Shown here: piece after piece, positions 40,927 to 49,186 of the stretch
Position numbering within the stretch: position 1 is the stretch's first letter
How the letters are laid out: the number at the start of each line of letters is the position of its first letter
Assembly: GCF_041438865.1 (NCBI RefSeq)
Contig: NZ_CP109450.1
Coordinates: 4,962,501-5,026,500, forward strand
Origin: Streptomyces sp. NBC_01471
GTDB taxonomy: Bacteria; Actinomycetota; Actinomycetes; Streptomycetales; Streptomycetaceae
Reading direction: 5' to 3'
Length of the DNA stretch: 64,000 nt
Program-made: the position numbers and the translations under genes
The notes under the pieces: generated by a model
Databases searched by the model: none
What the model saw: only the letters and a program-made list of their open reading frames with translations
Told to the model about the DNA's origin: nothing

Positions 40927-42207
40927 TTGGCACGGAAGATCGGCAGCCGGTACACCGCGCACCAGATCCTGGGGCGCGGGAGCGCGGGCACGGTGTGGCT
41001 GGGCGAGGGGCCGTCGGGGCCCGTCGCCGTCAAGCTGCTGCGTGAGGACCTCGCCGCCGACCAGGAGCTCGTCGGCCGCTTCGTGCAGGAGCGCACCGCG
41101 CTGCTCGGCCTCGACCACCCGCATGTCGTCTCCGTACGCGACCTCGTCGTGGACGGCAACGACCTCGCCCTCGTGATGGACCTGGTCCGGGGCACCGACC
41201 TGCGTACCCGGCTCGACCGCGAGCGCCGCCTCAGCCCCGAGGCCGCCGTGGCCATCGTCGCGGACATCGCCGACGGTCTCGCCGCCGCGCACTCCGCCGG
41301 TGTCGTGCACCGCGACGTGAAGCCCGAGAACATCCTCCTGGACATGCAGGGACCGCTCGGCCCCGGCGGTTCCCACCCGGCGCTGCTCACGGACTTCGGC
41401 GTCGCCAAGCTGATCGACGCACCGCGCAGGGCCCTGCCCGCGGGCCCGGCCGGACCGGGCCGCCCGCAGGCGTCGAAGATCATCGGTACCCCCGACTACC
41501 TCGCGCCGGAGATCATCGAGGGCCTGCCGCCGCGCGCCTCCGTCGACATCTACGCGCTGGCGACGGTCCTCTACGAGCTCCTCGCGGGCTTCACGCCCTT
41601 CGGCGGCGGCCACCCCGGCGCGGTCCTGCGCCGCCACGTCACGGAGACCGTCGTGCCGCTCCCCGGCATCCCCGACGATCTCTGGCAGCTGCTGGTCCAG
41701 TGCCTGGCCAAGGCCCCCGCGTCCCGGCTGCGCGCGTCGGAGCTCGGCGAGCGGCTCCGCGAACAGCTCCCGCACCTCGCGGGCATCCCCCCGCTCGACG
41801 TGGACGAACCGGGCGACGCGGAGCCGGGCGAGCAGCCGTACGAGGAGACGTCGTACGAACCGGCCGCGCCCACCGAGACCCGCCGCCGCGGCGCGGTCCC
41901 GCTCGTCCCCGGCTCCTCCGCGGACTCCAACCGCGACACCCACACGAGCATGCGCGTCCCGGCCCCGGACGAGCTGGCGGGCGGCCCCCTCGGCACCGCC
42001 CGAGCCCCCCGCTCCCCGAGCAGGCCGGGCTCCGCCCGCCACCGTTCCACGGCTGAGGCGGTGCGCAGGCGCCGTATCAAACTGGGCGCCGCCGCACTGG
42101 TCGTCGCCGTCGCGGTGGGCATCGGCGGCTGGCTGGCCACGTCGTCGGGCGACGACGGCGGACCTGCCCCGCAGGACAGCCACCATTCGGCGCCGTCCGG
42201 ACCGTAG
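40927..42207 (+). CDS. pkaB: Membrane-anchored serine/threonine protein kinase, PkaB-like
   Basis: A 426-residue kinase. The Gly-rich loop is GRGSAGTVW, the catalytic Lys K36 is in VAVKLL, the catalytic loop is VVHRDVKPENILL, and the DFG motif is LTDFGVAKL, with GTPDYLAPEI following. After the kinase domain comes an acidic/Pro-rich linker, then a single membrane helix (AAALVVAVAVGIGGWLAT) and a short outer tail. The start is taken as TTG at 40927, six bases after GAGGGA; the longer upstream frame is not protein-like. It probably acts with the neighbouring kinase and FHA protein. Confidence 0.9.
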   Translation: MARKIGSRYTAHQILGRGSAGTVWLGEGPSGPVAVKLLREDLAADQELVGRFVQERTALLGLDHPHVVSVRDLVVDGNDLALVMDLVRGTDLRTRLDRERRLSPEAAVAIVADIADGLAAAHSAGVVHRDVKPENILLDMQGPLGPGGSHPALLTDFGVAKLIDAPRRALPAGPAGPGRPQASKIIGTPDYLAPEIIEGLPPRASVDIYALATVLYELLAGFTPFGGGHPGAVLRRHVTETVVPLPGIPDDLWQLLVQCLAKAPASRLRASELGERLREQLPHLAGIPPLDVDEPGDAEPGEQPYEETSYEPAAPTETRRRGAVPLVPGSSADSNRDTHTSMRVPAPDELAGGPLGTARAPRSPSRPGSARHRSTAEAVRRRRIKLGAAALVVAVAVGIGGWLATSSGDDGGPAPQDSHHSAPSGP

Positions 42208-42289
42208 GGGTCGGCCGGGCCCGTCCCCTCCTCCCGGCCGATCGGAAGGGCCGGGGGCTGCCCCCGCTCCAAGCCGTTACGCTGGTGGC

Positions 42290-43396
42290 GTGGCAGTCGT
42301 CGATGTATCCGAAGAGCTGAAGTCCCTCTCCTCGACCATGGGGTCGATCGAGGCCGTCCTGGACCTCGACAAGCTGAGGGCCGATATCGCCGTGCTTGAG
42401 GAGCAGGCCGCGGCGCCGTCCCTGTGGGACGACCCGGAAGAGGCCCAGAAGATCACCAGCAAGCTTTCGCACGCGCAGGCCGAGGTCCGCAAGACGGCGA
42501 CGCTGCGCGGGCGGATCGACGACTTGGCGGTGCTCTTCGAGCTCGCCGAGGCCGAGGACGACGCCGACACCCTCGCCGAGGCCGAGTCGGAGCTGCTCGC
42601 CGTGCGCAAGGCGCTCGACGAGATGGAGGTCCGCACCCTCCTCTCCGGCGAGTACGACGCCCGTGAGGCGCTCGTCAACATCCGTGCGGAGGCCGGCGGA
42701 GTCGACGCCGCGGACTTCGCCGAGCAGCTCCAGCGCATGTACCTCCGCTGGTCCGAGCGGCACGGCTACGGCACCGAGGTCTACGAGACGTCGTACGCGG
42801 AGGAGGCCGGCATCAAGTCGACCACCTTCGTCGTGAAGGCGCCGTACGCGTACGGCACGCTCTCCGTCGAGATGGGCACCCACCGGCTGGTCCGTATCTC
42901 CCCCTTCGACAACCAGGGGCGCCGCCAGACCTCCTTCGCGGGTGTCGAGGTGCTCCCGGTGGTGGAGAAGACCGACCACATCGAGATCGACGAGACCGAG
43001 CTGCGCGTGGACGTCTACCGCGCCTCGGGCCCCGGCGGCCAGGGCGTCAACACCACCGACTCGGCGGTCCGGCTGACGCACATCCCCACCGGCATCGTCG
43101 TCTCCTGCCAGAACGAGCGCTCGCAGATCCAGAACAAGGCCAGCGCCATGAACGTCCTTCAGGCGAAGCTCCTTGAGCGCCGCCGCCAGGAGGAGCAGGC
43201 GCTGATGGACTCGCTCAAGGGCGACGGCGGCAACTCCTGGGGAAACCAGATGCGTTCGTACGTCCTGCACCCGTACCAGATGGTCAAGGACCTGCGTACG
43301 GAGTACGAGGTCGGCAACCCGCAGGCCGTGCTCGACGGTGAGATCGACGGCTTCCTGGAAGCCGGAATTCGCTGGCGCAAGCAGCAGGAGAAGTAG
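42290..43396 (+). CDS. prfB: Peptide chain release factor 2
   Basis: RF2 terminates translation at UGA and UAA. The 368-residue protein has the stop-codon-reading region with THRLVRISPFDNQGRRQTSFA (SPF tripeptide) and the catalytic GGQ in GPGGQGVNTTDSAVRLTHIPTG. It is read from a single open frame with no in-frame UGA near codon 26, so the programmed +1 frameshift known from E. coli prfB is absent. The start is a GTG at 42290. Confidence 0.97.
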   Translation: MAVVDVSEELKSLSSTMGSIEAVLDLDKLRADIAVLEEQAAAPSLWDDPEEAQKITSKLSHAQAEVRKTATLRGRIDDLAVLFELAEAEDDADTLAEAESELLAVRKALDEMEVRTLLSGEYDAREALVNIRAEAGGVDAADFAEQLQRMYLRWSERHGYGTEVYETSYAEEAGIKSTTFVVKAPYAYGTLSVEMGTHRLVRISPFDNQGRRQTSFAGVEVLPVVEKTDHIEIDETELRVDVYRASGPGGQGVNTTDSAVRLTHIPTGIVVSCQNERSQIQNKASAMNVLQAKLLERRRQEEQALMDSLKGDGGNSWGNQMRSYVLHPYQMVKDLRTEYEVGNPQAVLDGEIDGFLEAGIRWRKQQEK

Positions 43397-43701
43397 ACCG
43401 CTTTTCCGGCGCCGTCGAACCAGCGCTTTATCGACATAGTCAGTAGGGGAACTACCGTCCTGGAGGCGGTAGTTCCCCTACTGCGTCACAGTCGTATTCC
43501 CGTACGCCGGGCAAGTCATTGCATTTCAGGCATCGCGCCCGCAACGGCCTTGACGCGTTCCTTAAAACTGGGAAAAGTGACACGCGGCATGCGTAATTCT
43601 GGGGCGCGTGCGATCGGGGGGACGGACACCACATGATCCCTACGGCCTGCCTGCCCCGTGCGCTGCACCATTGACAATGAGCTACTGGGGGTAGCAGCCA
43701 G
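43397..43701. other. Intergenic region between prfB and the LAETG protein gene
   Basis: 305 nt holding the prfB terminator (43441-43483) and then about 200 nt of locally AT-richer sequence that should contain the promoter of the surface-protein gene. The ribosome-binding site is GGGGGT near 43687. Confidence 0.6.
43441..43483 (+). terminator. Terminator after prfB
   Basis: A perfect 17-bp inverted repeat (43441-43457 with 43467-43483) with a 9-nt loop TCCTGGAGG, 45 nt after the prfB stop. No long T-tract. Confidence 0.9.
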
Positions 43702-44604
43702 ATGACCAAGAAGACGCGGATTCGCGTAGCGCGCATAGCTGCGGGCGCAGTGATCGCCGCAGGCGCCTCGCTGACCGCAGCGGGCGCGGCACAGGCCGCA
43801 GATATTCATGTCCCGCTTCTCGGCACCGACATCTCGGTCCAGACGACGGGCGATGACGGTGGCACGGACGGTGGCAACACCGACGGTGGCACCAACCCGA
43901 TCGGTGGTGTCGACGGCGGTTCCAGCGACCAGGGCCAGACCGGCGGTTCGACCGATCAGGGTCAGGACGGCGGTTCGACGGACCAGGGTCAGGACGGTGG
44001 CTCCACCGACCAGGGCCAGGACGGCGGTTCGACCGACCAGGGCCAGACCGGCGGATCGACGGACCAGGGTCAGGACGGCGGTTCGACGGACCAGGGTCAG
44101 GACGGTGGCTCCACCGACCAGGGCCAGGACGGCGGTTCGACCGACCAGGGCCAGACCGGCGGATCGACCGATCAGGGTCAGGACGGCGGTTCGACGGACC
44201 AGGGTCAGGACGGTGGCTCCACCGACCAGGGCCAGACCGGCGGATCGACCGACCAGGGCCAGACCGGCGGTTCGACCACGAGTGGCTCGTCCACGAGCGG
44301 TTCGACCACCAGCGGTTCGACGAGCGGTTCGGGCGGCAACGGCGGCACCTCCGGTTCCACCGGCGGTGACCACTCCTCCACCACGGGCGGATCGTCCACG
44401 ACCGGTGGTTCCTCCAGCACCGGCACCCAGCCCGACAACCTCGGCTCCCAGCCGGTCGAGCAGGGCAAGCCCAAGCAGGAGCTCGCCGAGACCGGTGCGG
44501 GTGAGACCACGTTCCTGATCATCGGTGCCGCGACGATGATCGCCGGTGGCATCGGCTTCCGTATGCTGCCGCGCCTCGCCGGCCGCGGCGGGAACCTCGC
44601 CTGA
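43702..44604 (+). CDS. Secreted repeat protein with LAETG sortase signal
   Basis: A 300-residue surface protein. A signal peptide (basic start, hydrophobic core, cut after AQA or AQAA near residue 32-33) is followed by a short unique segment and 13 tandem 9-residue repeats of STDQG-QDGG or STDQG-QTGG type (residues 74-190). A Ser/Thr/Gly-rich stretch follows, then LAETG at 261-265, a hydrophobic helix and an Arg-containing tail. LAxTG motifs are, from work on Streptomyces chaplins, recognised by class E sortases, so the protein is predicted to be covalently wall-linked. The repeat is Gln/Asp/Gly-rich and probably unstructured. Function unknown. Confidence 0.9.
   Translation: MTKKTRIRVARIAAGAVIAAGASLTAAGAAQAADIHVPLLGTDISVQTTGDDGGTDGGNTDGGTNPIGGVDGGSSDQGQTGGSTDQGQDGGSTDQGQDGGSTDQGQDGGSTDQGQTGGSTDQGQDGGSTDQGQDGGSTDQGQDGGSTDQGQTGGSTDQGQDGGSTDQGQDGGSTDQGQTGGSTDQGQTGGSTTSGSSTSGSTTSGSTSGSGGNGGTSGSTGGDHSSTTGGSSTTGGSSSTGTQPDNLGSQPVEQGKPKQELAETGAGETTFLIIGAATMIAGGIGFRMLPRLAGRGGNLA
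43921..44271 (+). repeat. 27-nt minisatellite (13 copies) coding 9-residue repeats
   Basis: Thirteen tandem 27-nt units. Labelling units by residue 7 (D or T), the order is T DDD T DDD T DD T T: a 4-unit (108-nt) super-repeat DDDT occurs twice in full, then once shortened. This shows that blocks of four units were duplicated as a whole. Confidence 0.93.
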
Positions 44605-44620
44605 GGTTCAGCGCGTACGA

Positions 44621-44660
44621 GGAAGGGCCCCGGGTTCCGATCGGAACCCGGGGCCCTTCC
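44621..44660. terminator. Bidirectional terminator, 40-nt perfect palindrome
   Basis: A 20-bp perfect inverted repeat centred at 44640/44641, between the LAETG gene (+) and the convergent small membrane-protein gene (-). The minimal loop is formed by the central TCGA. Confidence 0.92.
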
Positions 44661-44681
44661 CCATGAGCGAATGCGGCGTTG

Positions 44682-44876
44682 TCAGATGGTCTGGTGTGCG
44701 AGCAGAGCCAGCGCTGCCACCAGCACTATCAGCGCGCTGATCAGCACCAGCGGGCTCAGCCCGCCGAAGGGGCCCTCCTCCTGCTGGAGGCGCTCTCTGC
44801 TGGCCCGGCAGACCCGGCAGCGGCCCTCACTCACAGGGGACGCGCAATTGGCGCACACCAATCGGTCGTAGGTCAT
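44682..44876 (-). CDS. Small zinc-ribbon membrane protein
   Basis: A 64-residue protein (MTYDRLVCANCASPV). It has two Cys pairs, CANC and CRVC, about 12 residues apart, which would bind one zinc ion, and a C-terminal membrane helix (LVLISALIVLVAALALLA). The start at 44876 is preferred over an upstream in-frame ATG because it directly precedes the Cys motif and has GGAGTG nearby. Single-pass zinc-ribbon proteins of this size are common in actinobacteria; function unknown. Divergent from ftsE. Confidence 0.8.
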   Translation of the reverse strand: MTYDRLVCANCASPVSEGRCRVCRASRERLQQEEGPFGGLSPLVLISALIVLVAALALLAHQTI

Positions 44877-45122
44877 GCGCACTCCTCCCGTGCGGCGGAG
44901 CCGTTCCACGCGCCATCACTCCCGACAACGCCCGGCGAACCGCAACTGTTCCCCTTACCACTGTGCCAGCTCCGGCGCGTTTCGGCGCGCGCCGCCGGAT
45001 TCCGCCCGGTCCGTACCCGGGGCCAACGGGGACATACCACGCATCGACGGATGCTGCATGCGGGCGCACTCCGGCTTCGCGTAATGTCACGCTCACCTAT
45101 TCCCGGCCGACGTGGTGCACTC

Positions 45123-45812
45123 GTGATCCGATTCGACAACGTCTCCAAGACCTACCCCAAGCAGAACCGCCCCGCCCTGCGGGATGTCTCCCTTGAGATC
45201 GAGAAGGGGGAGTTCGTCTTCCTGGTGGGTTCCTCCGGTTCAGGCAAGTCGACTTTTCTGAGGCTCGTCCTGCGCGAGGAGCGCACCAGCCACGGCATGG
45301 TGCACGTCCTCGGCAAGGACCTCGCGCGCCTGTCGAACTGGAAGGTGCCGCAGATGCGCCGCCAGCTCGGCACGGTCTTCCAGGACTTCCGCCTGCTGCC
45401 CAACAAGACCGTCGCGGAGAACGTCGCGTTCGCGCAGGAGGTCATCGGCAAGCCGCGCGGTGAGATCCGCAAGGCCGTGCCCCAGGTCCTCGACCTGGTC
45501 GGCCTCGGCGGCAAGGAGGACCGGATGCCCGGTGAGCTCTCCGGGGGTGAGCAGCAGCGCGTCGCCATCGCGCGGGCCTTCGTCAACCGCCCCATGCTGC
45601 TGATCGCGGACGAGCCGACCGGAAACCTCGACCCGCAGACTTCCGTCGGCATCATGAAGCTGCTGGACCGGATCAACCGGACCGGAACCACTGTGGTGAT
45701 GGCAACCCACGACCAGCAGATCGTCGACCAGATGCGCAAGCGCGTCATCGAACTTGAGAAGGGCCGTCTCGTACGCGACCAGTCGCGCGGCGTCTACGGC
45801 TACCAGCACTGA
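45123..45812 (+). CDS. ftsE: Cell division ATPase FtsE
   Basis: The ATPase of the FtsEX complex, which transmits ATP hydrolysis through FtsX to wall hydrolases. 229 residues: Walker A GSSGSGKST, Q-loop VFQDFRLL, signature LSGGEQQR, Walker B LLIADEPTGNLD, H-loop ATHDQ. The start is GTG at 45123 giving MIRFDNVSKTYP; no good ATG exists nearby. It is followed 9 nt later by ftsX. Confidence 0.97.
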   Translation: MIRFDNVSKTYPKQNRPALRDVSLEIEKGEFVFLVGSSGSGKSTFLRLVLREERTSHGMVHVLGKDLARLSNWKVPQMRRQLGTVFQDFRLLPNKTVAENVAFAQEVIGKPRGEIRKAVPQVLDLVGLGGKEDRMPGELSGGEQQRVAIARAFVNRPMLLIADEPTGNLDPQTSVGIMKLLDRINRTGTTVVMATHDQQIVDQMRKRVIELEKGRLVRDQSRGVYGYQH

Positions 45813-45821
45813 AAGGACGCC

Positions 45822-46742
45822 ATGCGCGCCCAGTTCGTCCTGTCGGAGATCGGCGTGGGTCTCCGCCGCAATCTCACGATGACCTTCGCGGTCATCGTCT
45901 CCGTCGCCCTGTCCCTCGCCCTGTTCGGTGGCTCGCTGCTCATGCGGGACCAGGTGAACACGATGAAGGGCTACTGGTACGACAAGGTCAACGTCTCGAT
46001 CTTCCTCTGCTCCAAGGGTGATGTGGAATCCACCCCGAAGTGCGCCAAGGGTCCGGTGACCGAGGAGCAGAAGAAGTCGATCGAGACCGATCTGAACAAG
46101 ATGACCGACCTGGTCCAGAAGGTCAGTTACGAGAGCACCGACGAGGCGTACAAGCACTATCAGCAGGAGTTCAAGGGCGCCCCGATGACGGGCTCCATCA
46201 CCCCGGACCAGCTCCAGTCGTCGTTCCGCGTCAAGCTCAAGGACCCCACCAAGTACAAGGTGATCGCCACGGCGTTCGCCGGCCGGGACGGCGTGATGAC
46301 CGTCCAGGACCAGCGCGGCATCCTGGAGAACCTCTTCGCGCTCCTCAACGGGATGAACGTGGCCGCCCTCTGTGTGATGGCCCTGATGCTGGTGATCGCG
46401 CTGATGCTGATCGTGAACACCGTGCGCGTATCGGCGTTCAGCCGCAGACGCGAGACCGGGATCATGCGTCTGGTGGGCGCGTCCAGCTTCTACATCCAGA
46501 TGCCGTTCATCATGGAGGCCGCGTTCGCCGGTCTGCTGGGCGGACTTGTGGCCTGCGGGATGCTGCTCGTCGGCCGCTACTTCCTGATCGACCACGGCCT
46601 CTCCCTGCACGAGAAGCTGAACCTGATCGACTTCATCGGCTGGGACGCGGTCCTGTCGAAACTGCCGCTGGTACTGGCGATCGGGCTGCTGATGCCCGCG
46701 CTCGCCGCGCTCTTCGCGTTGCGCAAGTACCTGAAGGTGTGA
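45822..46742 (+). CDS. ftsX: Cell division membrane protein FtsX
   Basis: A 306-residue partner of FtsE. The N-terminal helix is followed by an extracellular domain (residues about 50-180, with FLCSKGDVESTPKCAKG carrying a Cys pair), then three membrane helices and the conserved RRETGIMRLVGASSFYIQMPF coupling region. In actinobacteria the extracellular loop activates peptidoglycan hydrolases such as RipC homologues. ATG at 45822 with AAAGGA upstream. It forms the ftsEX operon, with the S41 peptidase gene 68 nt downstream. Confidence 0.96.
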   Translation: MRAQFVLSEIGVGLRRNLTMTFAVIVSVALSLALFGGSLLMRDQVNTMKGYWYDKVNVSIFLCSKGDVESTPKCAKGPVTEEQKKSIETDLNKMTDLVQKVSYESTDEAYKHYQQEFKGAPMTGSITPDQLQSSFRVKLKDPTKYKVIATAFAGRDGVMTVQDQRGILENLFALLNGMNVAALCVMALMLVIALMLIVNTVRVSAFSRRRETGIMRLVGASSFYIQMPFIMEAAFAGLLGGLVACGMLLVGRYFLIDHGLSLHEKLNLIDFIGWDAVLSKLPLVLAIGLLMPALAALFALRKYLKV

Positions 46743-46810
46743 GACACGCCCCGTGCGCCGTGGGGTGAACGCCCCGTACGGCGCACGGGCGTCGGTCTAC
46801 AGTGGTCGCC

Positions 46811-47980
46811 ATGTCAGGCCCGGAATTCGACGCGCCGCCCCGCAGCCTTCGCCGCGGGGCGGTTCTGACGTTGGTCTTCGCGAGTGTGCTCGCCACGGCT
46901 GCGGCCACCAACTCGCTGCCGGGTGACGAGCGGACGCCGCGCCCGGCCCGTACTCGCAGTGCCCCGGCCACCGTTGACGGCGCCGAGCTCGCCAGGGCGG
47001 CCTCGGACGCGGTCGCCGACGGCAAGTCCGGTACGAAGGCGGCCGAGGGCGTCGTCAGCCGCAGCGGCGACCGCTGGGGCGCTGTCTACGACCGGACCGG
47101 CTACGAGCAGTTCGAGGACGCACTCGACGGCGAGTACACCGGCGTGGGGCTGTGGGCCAGGCGCGGTCGTGACGGCCGGATCGAGGTGGCCAGGGTCCAG
47201 CCGGGCGGCCCGGCGGCGCGGGCCGGCCTCCGGGCCGGCGACCTGCTCCGTACGATCGACGGCCGCCAGGTCGGCACCCGGCCGGTGACCGACGTCCTCT
47301 CGCAGCTGCGCGGCGGCGACACCGCGTCCGTGCCGGGTACGCCGGTGGTCGTGGGCGTACGGCGCGGCGGTGACACCGTCACGAGGACCCTGCGCAGGGC
47401 CAGGCTCACCACCGACCCGGTCACCGTGGCGCGGCTGCCCGGCCGGGCGACCAGGATCACGGTCACCGCCTTCACCAAGGGCTCGGGCGCCCGGGTGCGC
47501 GAGGCCGTCCGGGCCGCTCCCGCGGGCGGCGGCATCCTGCTGGACCTCCGGGGCAACAGCGGCGGCCTGGTCGCGGAGGCCACCACGGCGGCCTCCGCGT
47601 TACTGGACGGCGGTCTGGTCGCCACGTACGACGTGCACGGCGTCCAGCACGCCCTGTACGCGCGGCGGGGCGGCGACACCGGCCGGCCGCTGGTCGTCCT
47701 GATCGACGGCGGCACGATGAGCGCGGCGGAGCTGCTCACGGGCGCTCTCCAGGACCGTGGCCGGGCGGTCACGGTCGGTTCCCGCACCTTCGGCAAGGGC
47801 TCGGTGCAGATGCCGAGCGCGCTGCCGGGCGGATCCGTGGCGGAGCTGACCGTGGGCCACTACCGGACTCCCGCGGGCCGCAGCGTCGACGGACGGGGCA
47901 TCTCACCGGACGTGACGGCGGGCGATCGGGCCGAGTCGAGAGCCGAGACAGTATTGAGTGGCCTCGGGGGAGGGGCTTAG
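46811..47980 (+). CDS. S41 family C-terminal processing peptidase
   Basis: A 389-residue CtpA-like serine protease exported by an N-terminal membrane segment (GAVLTLVFASVLATAAA). Domains: N-terminal region, PDZ domain (YTGVGLWARRGRDG, GPAARAGLRAGDLLRTIDG), then the S41 catalytic domain with nucleophile Ser in GGTMSAAELL and general-base Lys in RTFGKGSVQ. It probably trims envelope or wall-associated proteins; its place after ftsEX suggests a link to wall hydrolysis. ATG at 46811 is chosen; a GTG at 46802 is an alternative. Confidence 0.93.
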   Translation: MSGPEFDAPPRSLRRGAVLTLVFASVLATAAATNSLPGDERTPRPARTRSAPATVDGAELARAASDAVADGKSGTKAAEGVVSRSGDRWGAVYDRTGYEQFEDALDGEYTGVGLWARRGRDGRIEVARVQPGGPAARAGLRAGDLLRTIDGRQVGTRPVTDVLSQLRGGDTASVPGTPVVVGVRRGGDTVTRTLRRARLTTDPVTVARLPGRATRITVTAFTKGSGARVREAVRAAPAGGGILLDLRGNSGGLVAEATTAASALLDGGLVATYDVHGVQHALYARRGGDTGRPLVVLIDGGTMSAAELLTGALQDRGRAVTVGSRTFGKGSVQMPSALPGGSVAELTVGHYRTPAGRSVDGRGISPDVTAGDRAESRAETVLSGLGGGA

Positions 47981-47998
47981 TGCGAAAATGGACGCACT

Positions 47999-48478
47999 AT
48001 GGCTAAGGAAACCGGGCGGAAAATGATCGCCCAGCACAAAAAGGCACGGCACGACTACCTCATCCTCGACACGTACGAGTGCGGTCTCGTCCTGACCGGG
48101 ACCGAGGTGAAGTCGCTGCGGATGGGCCGGGCGTCCCTGGTCGACGGCTTCGTCCAGATCGACAACCACGAGGCGTGGCTGCACAACGTCCACGTACCCG
48201 AGTACACCCAGGGCACCTGGACCAACCACAGCGCGCGGCGGAAGCGGAAGCTGCTGATGCACCGCATGGAGATCGACAAGCTGGAGTCGAAGGCACAGGA
48301 GTCGGGGCACACGATCGTGCCCCTGGCGCTGTACTTCAAGGACGGCAGGGCCAAGGTCGAGATCGCGCTGGCGAAGGGCAAGAAGGAGTACGACAAGCGG
48401 CAGACCCTGCGTGAGAAGCAGGACCGCCGCGAGACGGACCGGGCGGTCTCGGCGGTCCGCAGGAAGCAGCGCGCCTGA
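47999..48478 (+). CDS. smpB: SsrA-binding protein SmpB
   Basis: A 159-residue SmpB, the obligate protein partner of tmRNA in ribosome rescue. Motifs: IAQHKKARHDYLILDTYECGLVLTGTEVKSLR, HNVHVPEY, RKRKLLMHRMEI and TIVPLALYFKDGRAKVEIALAKGKKEYDKR, with the basic C-terminal tail that enters the mRNA channel. It lies 18 nt after the protease stop and is followed by its RNA partner ssrA. Confidence 0.97.
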   Translation: MAKETGRKMIAQHKKARHDYLILDTYECGLVLTGTEVKSLRMGRASLVDGFVQIDNHEAWLHNVHVPEYTQGTWTNHSARRKRKLLMHRMEIDKLESKAQESGHTIVPLALYFKDGRAKVEIALAKGKKEYDKRQTLREKQDRRETDRAVSAVRRKQRA

Positions 48479-48652
48479 CGCCGTTCCCTGACGCCGTCCC
48501 TGAGGCCGTCCCTGATGAGGGGACGGGCGGGTCTGTGGGCCGCCTGCGGGGCCATGGCGACCTGCGGGGAATACAGTGGCACCGTCGCACGTTGGTCACG
48601 TACGATGGCACTGCACCCCACGGGGCGCGGTACCACCTTGAAAAAACAACAT

Positions 48653-49041
48653 GGGGATGATCGGTTTCGACAGCGGCTGTTGAAGCAGGTGAAGCGAGCC
48701 GAGGAAGCGGCAATGATCTCGTAAACCATATGTCGCAAAAAATAATCGCCAATTCTAAGCGCGATTCCCAGTCCTTCGCTCTCGCTGCCTAATAAGCAGT
48801 GACTGAAGGACCCTAAATGGGTGTCAGCCCGGGGAAGTTCCCGACCCGGATCCTGGCATAAGCTAGGGAACTAAACCACCGGTCCCGGTCACGGGGATCG
48901 GTGGGAAATCAAACAGTGACTGGGCCTGTCGGAGACTTGTTCGCGAGATCTCCGGGGCCGAGAAAATCGCAGCGAACTGCGCTCGGAGAAGCCCTGGTTC
49001 TGCACCGTTGGACGCGGGTTCGATTCCCGCCATCTCCACCA
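48653..49041 (+). ncRNA. ssrA: Transfer-messenger RNA (tmRNA)
   Basis: The tRNA-like 5' arm GGGGATGATCGG pairs with 3' ATCTCCACCA, and the T-loop segment GGTTCGATTCCCGCC lies near 49017. The tag reading frame runs 48748-48789 (14 codons: ANSKRDSQSFALAA), followed by two stops TAATAA. The C-terminal ALAA is the usual protease signal. Pseudoknot-forming stems follow. The ends are assigned from the acceptor stem and the encoded CCA. Confidence 0.96.
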
Positions 49042-49050
49042 CCCCATGTA

Positions 49051-49092
49051 GCCGCCGGCCCGTCGAGAACCTCGACGGGCCGGCGGCTTTTG
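49051..49092 (+). terminator. Terminator of ssrA
   Basis: A perfect 17-bp inverted repeat (49051-49067 with 49071-49087) with a 3-nt loop AAC and a TTTTG tail, beginning 10 nt after the tmRNA CCA end. Confidence 0.93.
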
Positions 49093-49186
49093 TGCGCCCG
49101 GTGAACCGAGACCCTCAGACACGACCCATGCGGCGAAGCACCGTGCCCCTTGCACTCCGCAAGAGCCCGTCGAGTTCATCCAGCAC

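Noticed and set aside
43921..44271. Regular 27-nt repeats as a possible CRISPR array
   Set aside because: Units are directly adjacent with no unique spacers, keep the reading frame, and encode a repeated peptide inside a signal-peptide/LAETG protein.
49017..49041. tmRNA 3' end as an integration (att) site for the RHS locus
   Set aside because: No second copy of the tmRNA 3' end is seen near 55 kb and no integrase gene is present, so an integrative element is not supported.
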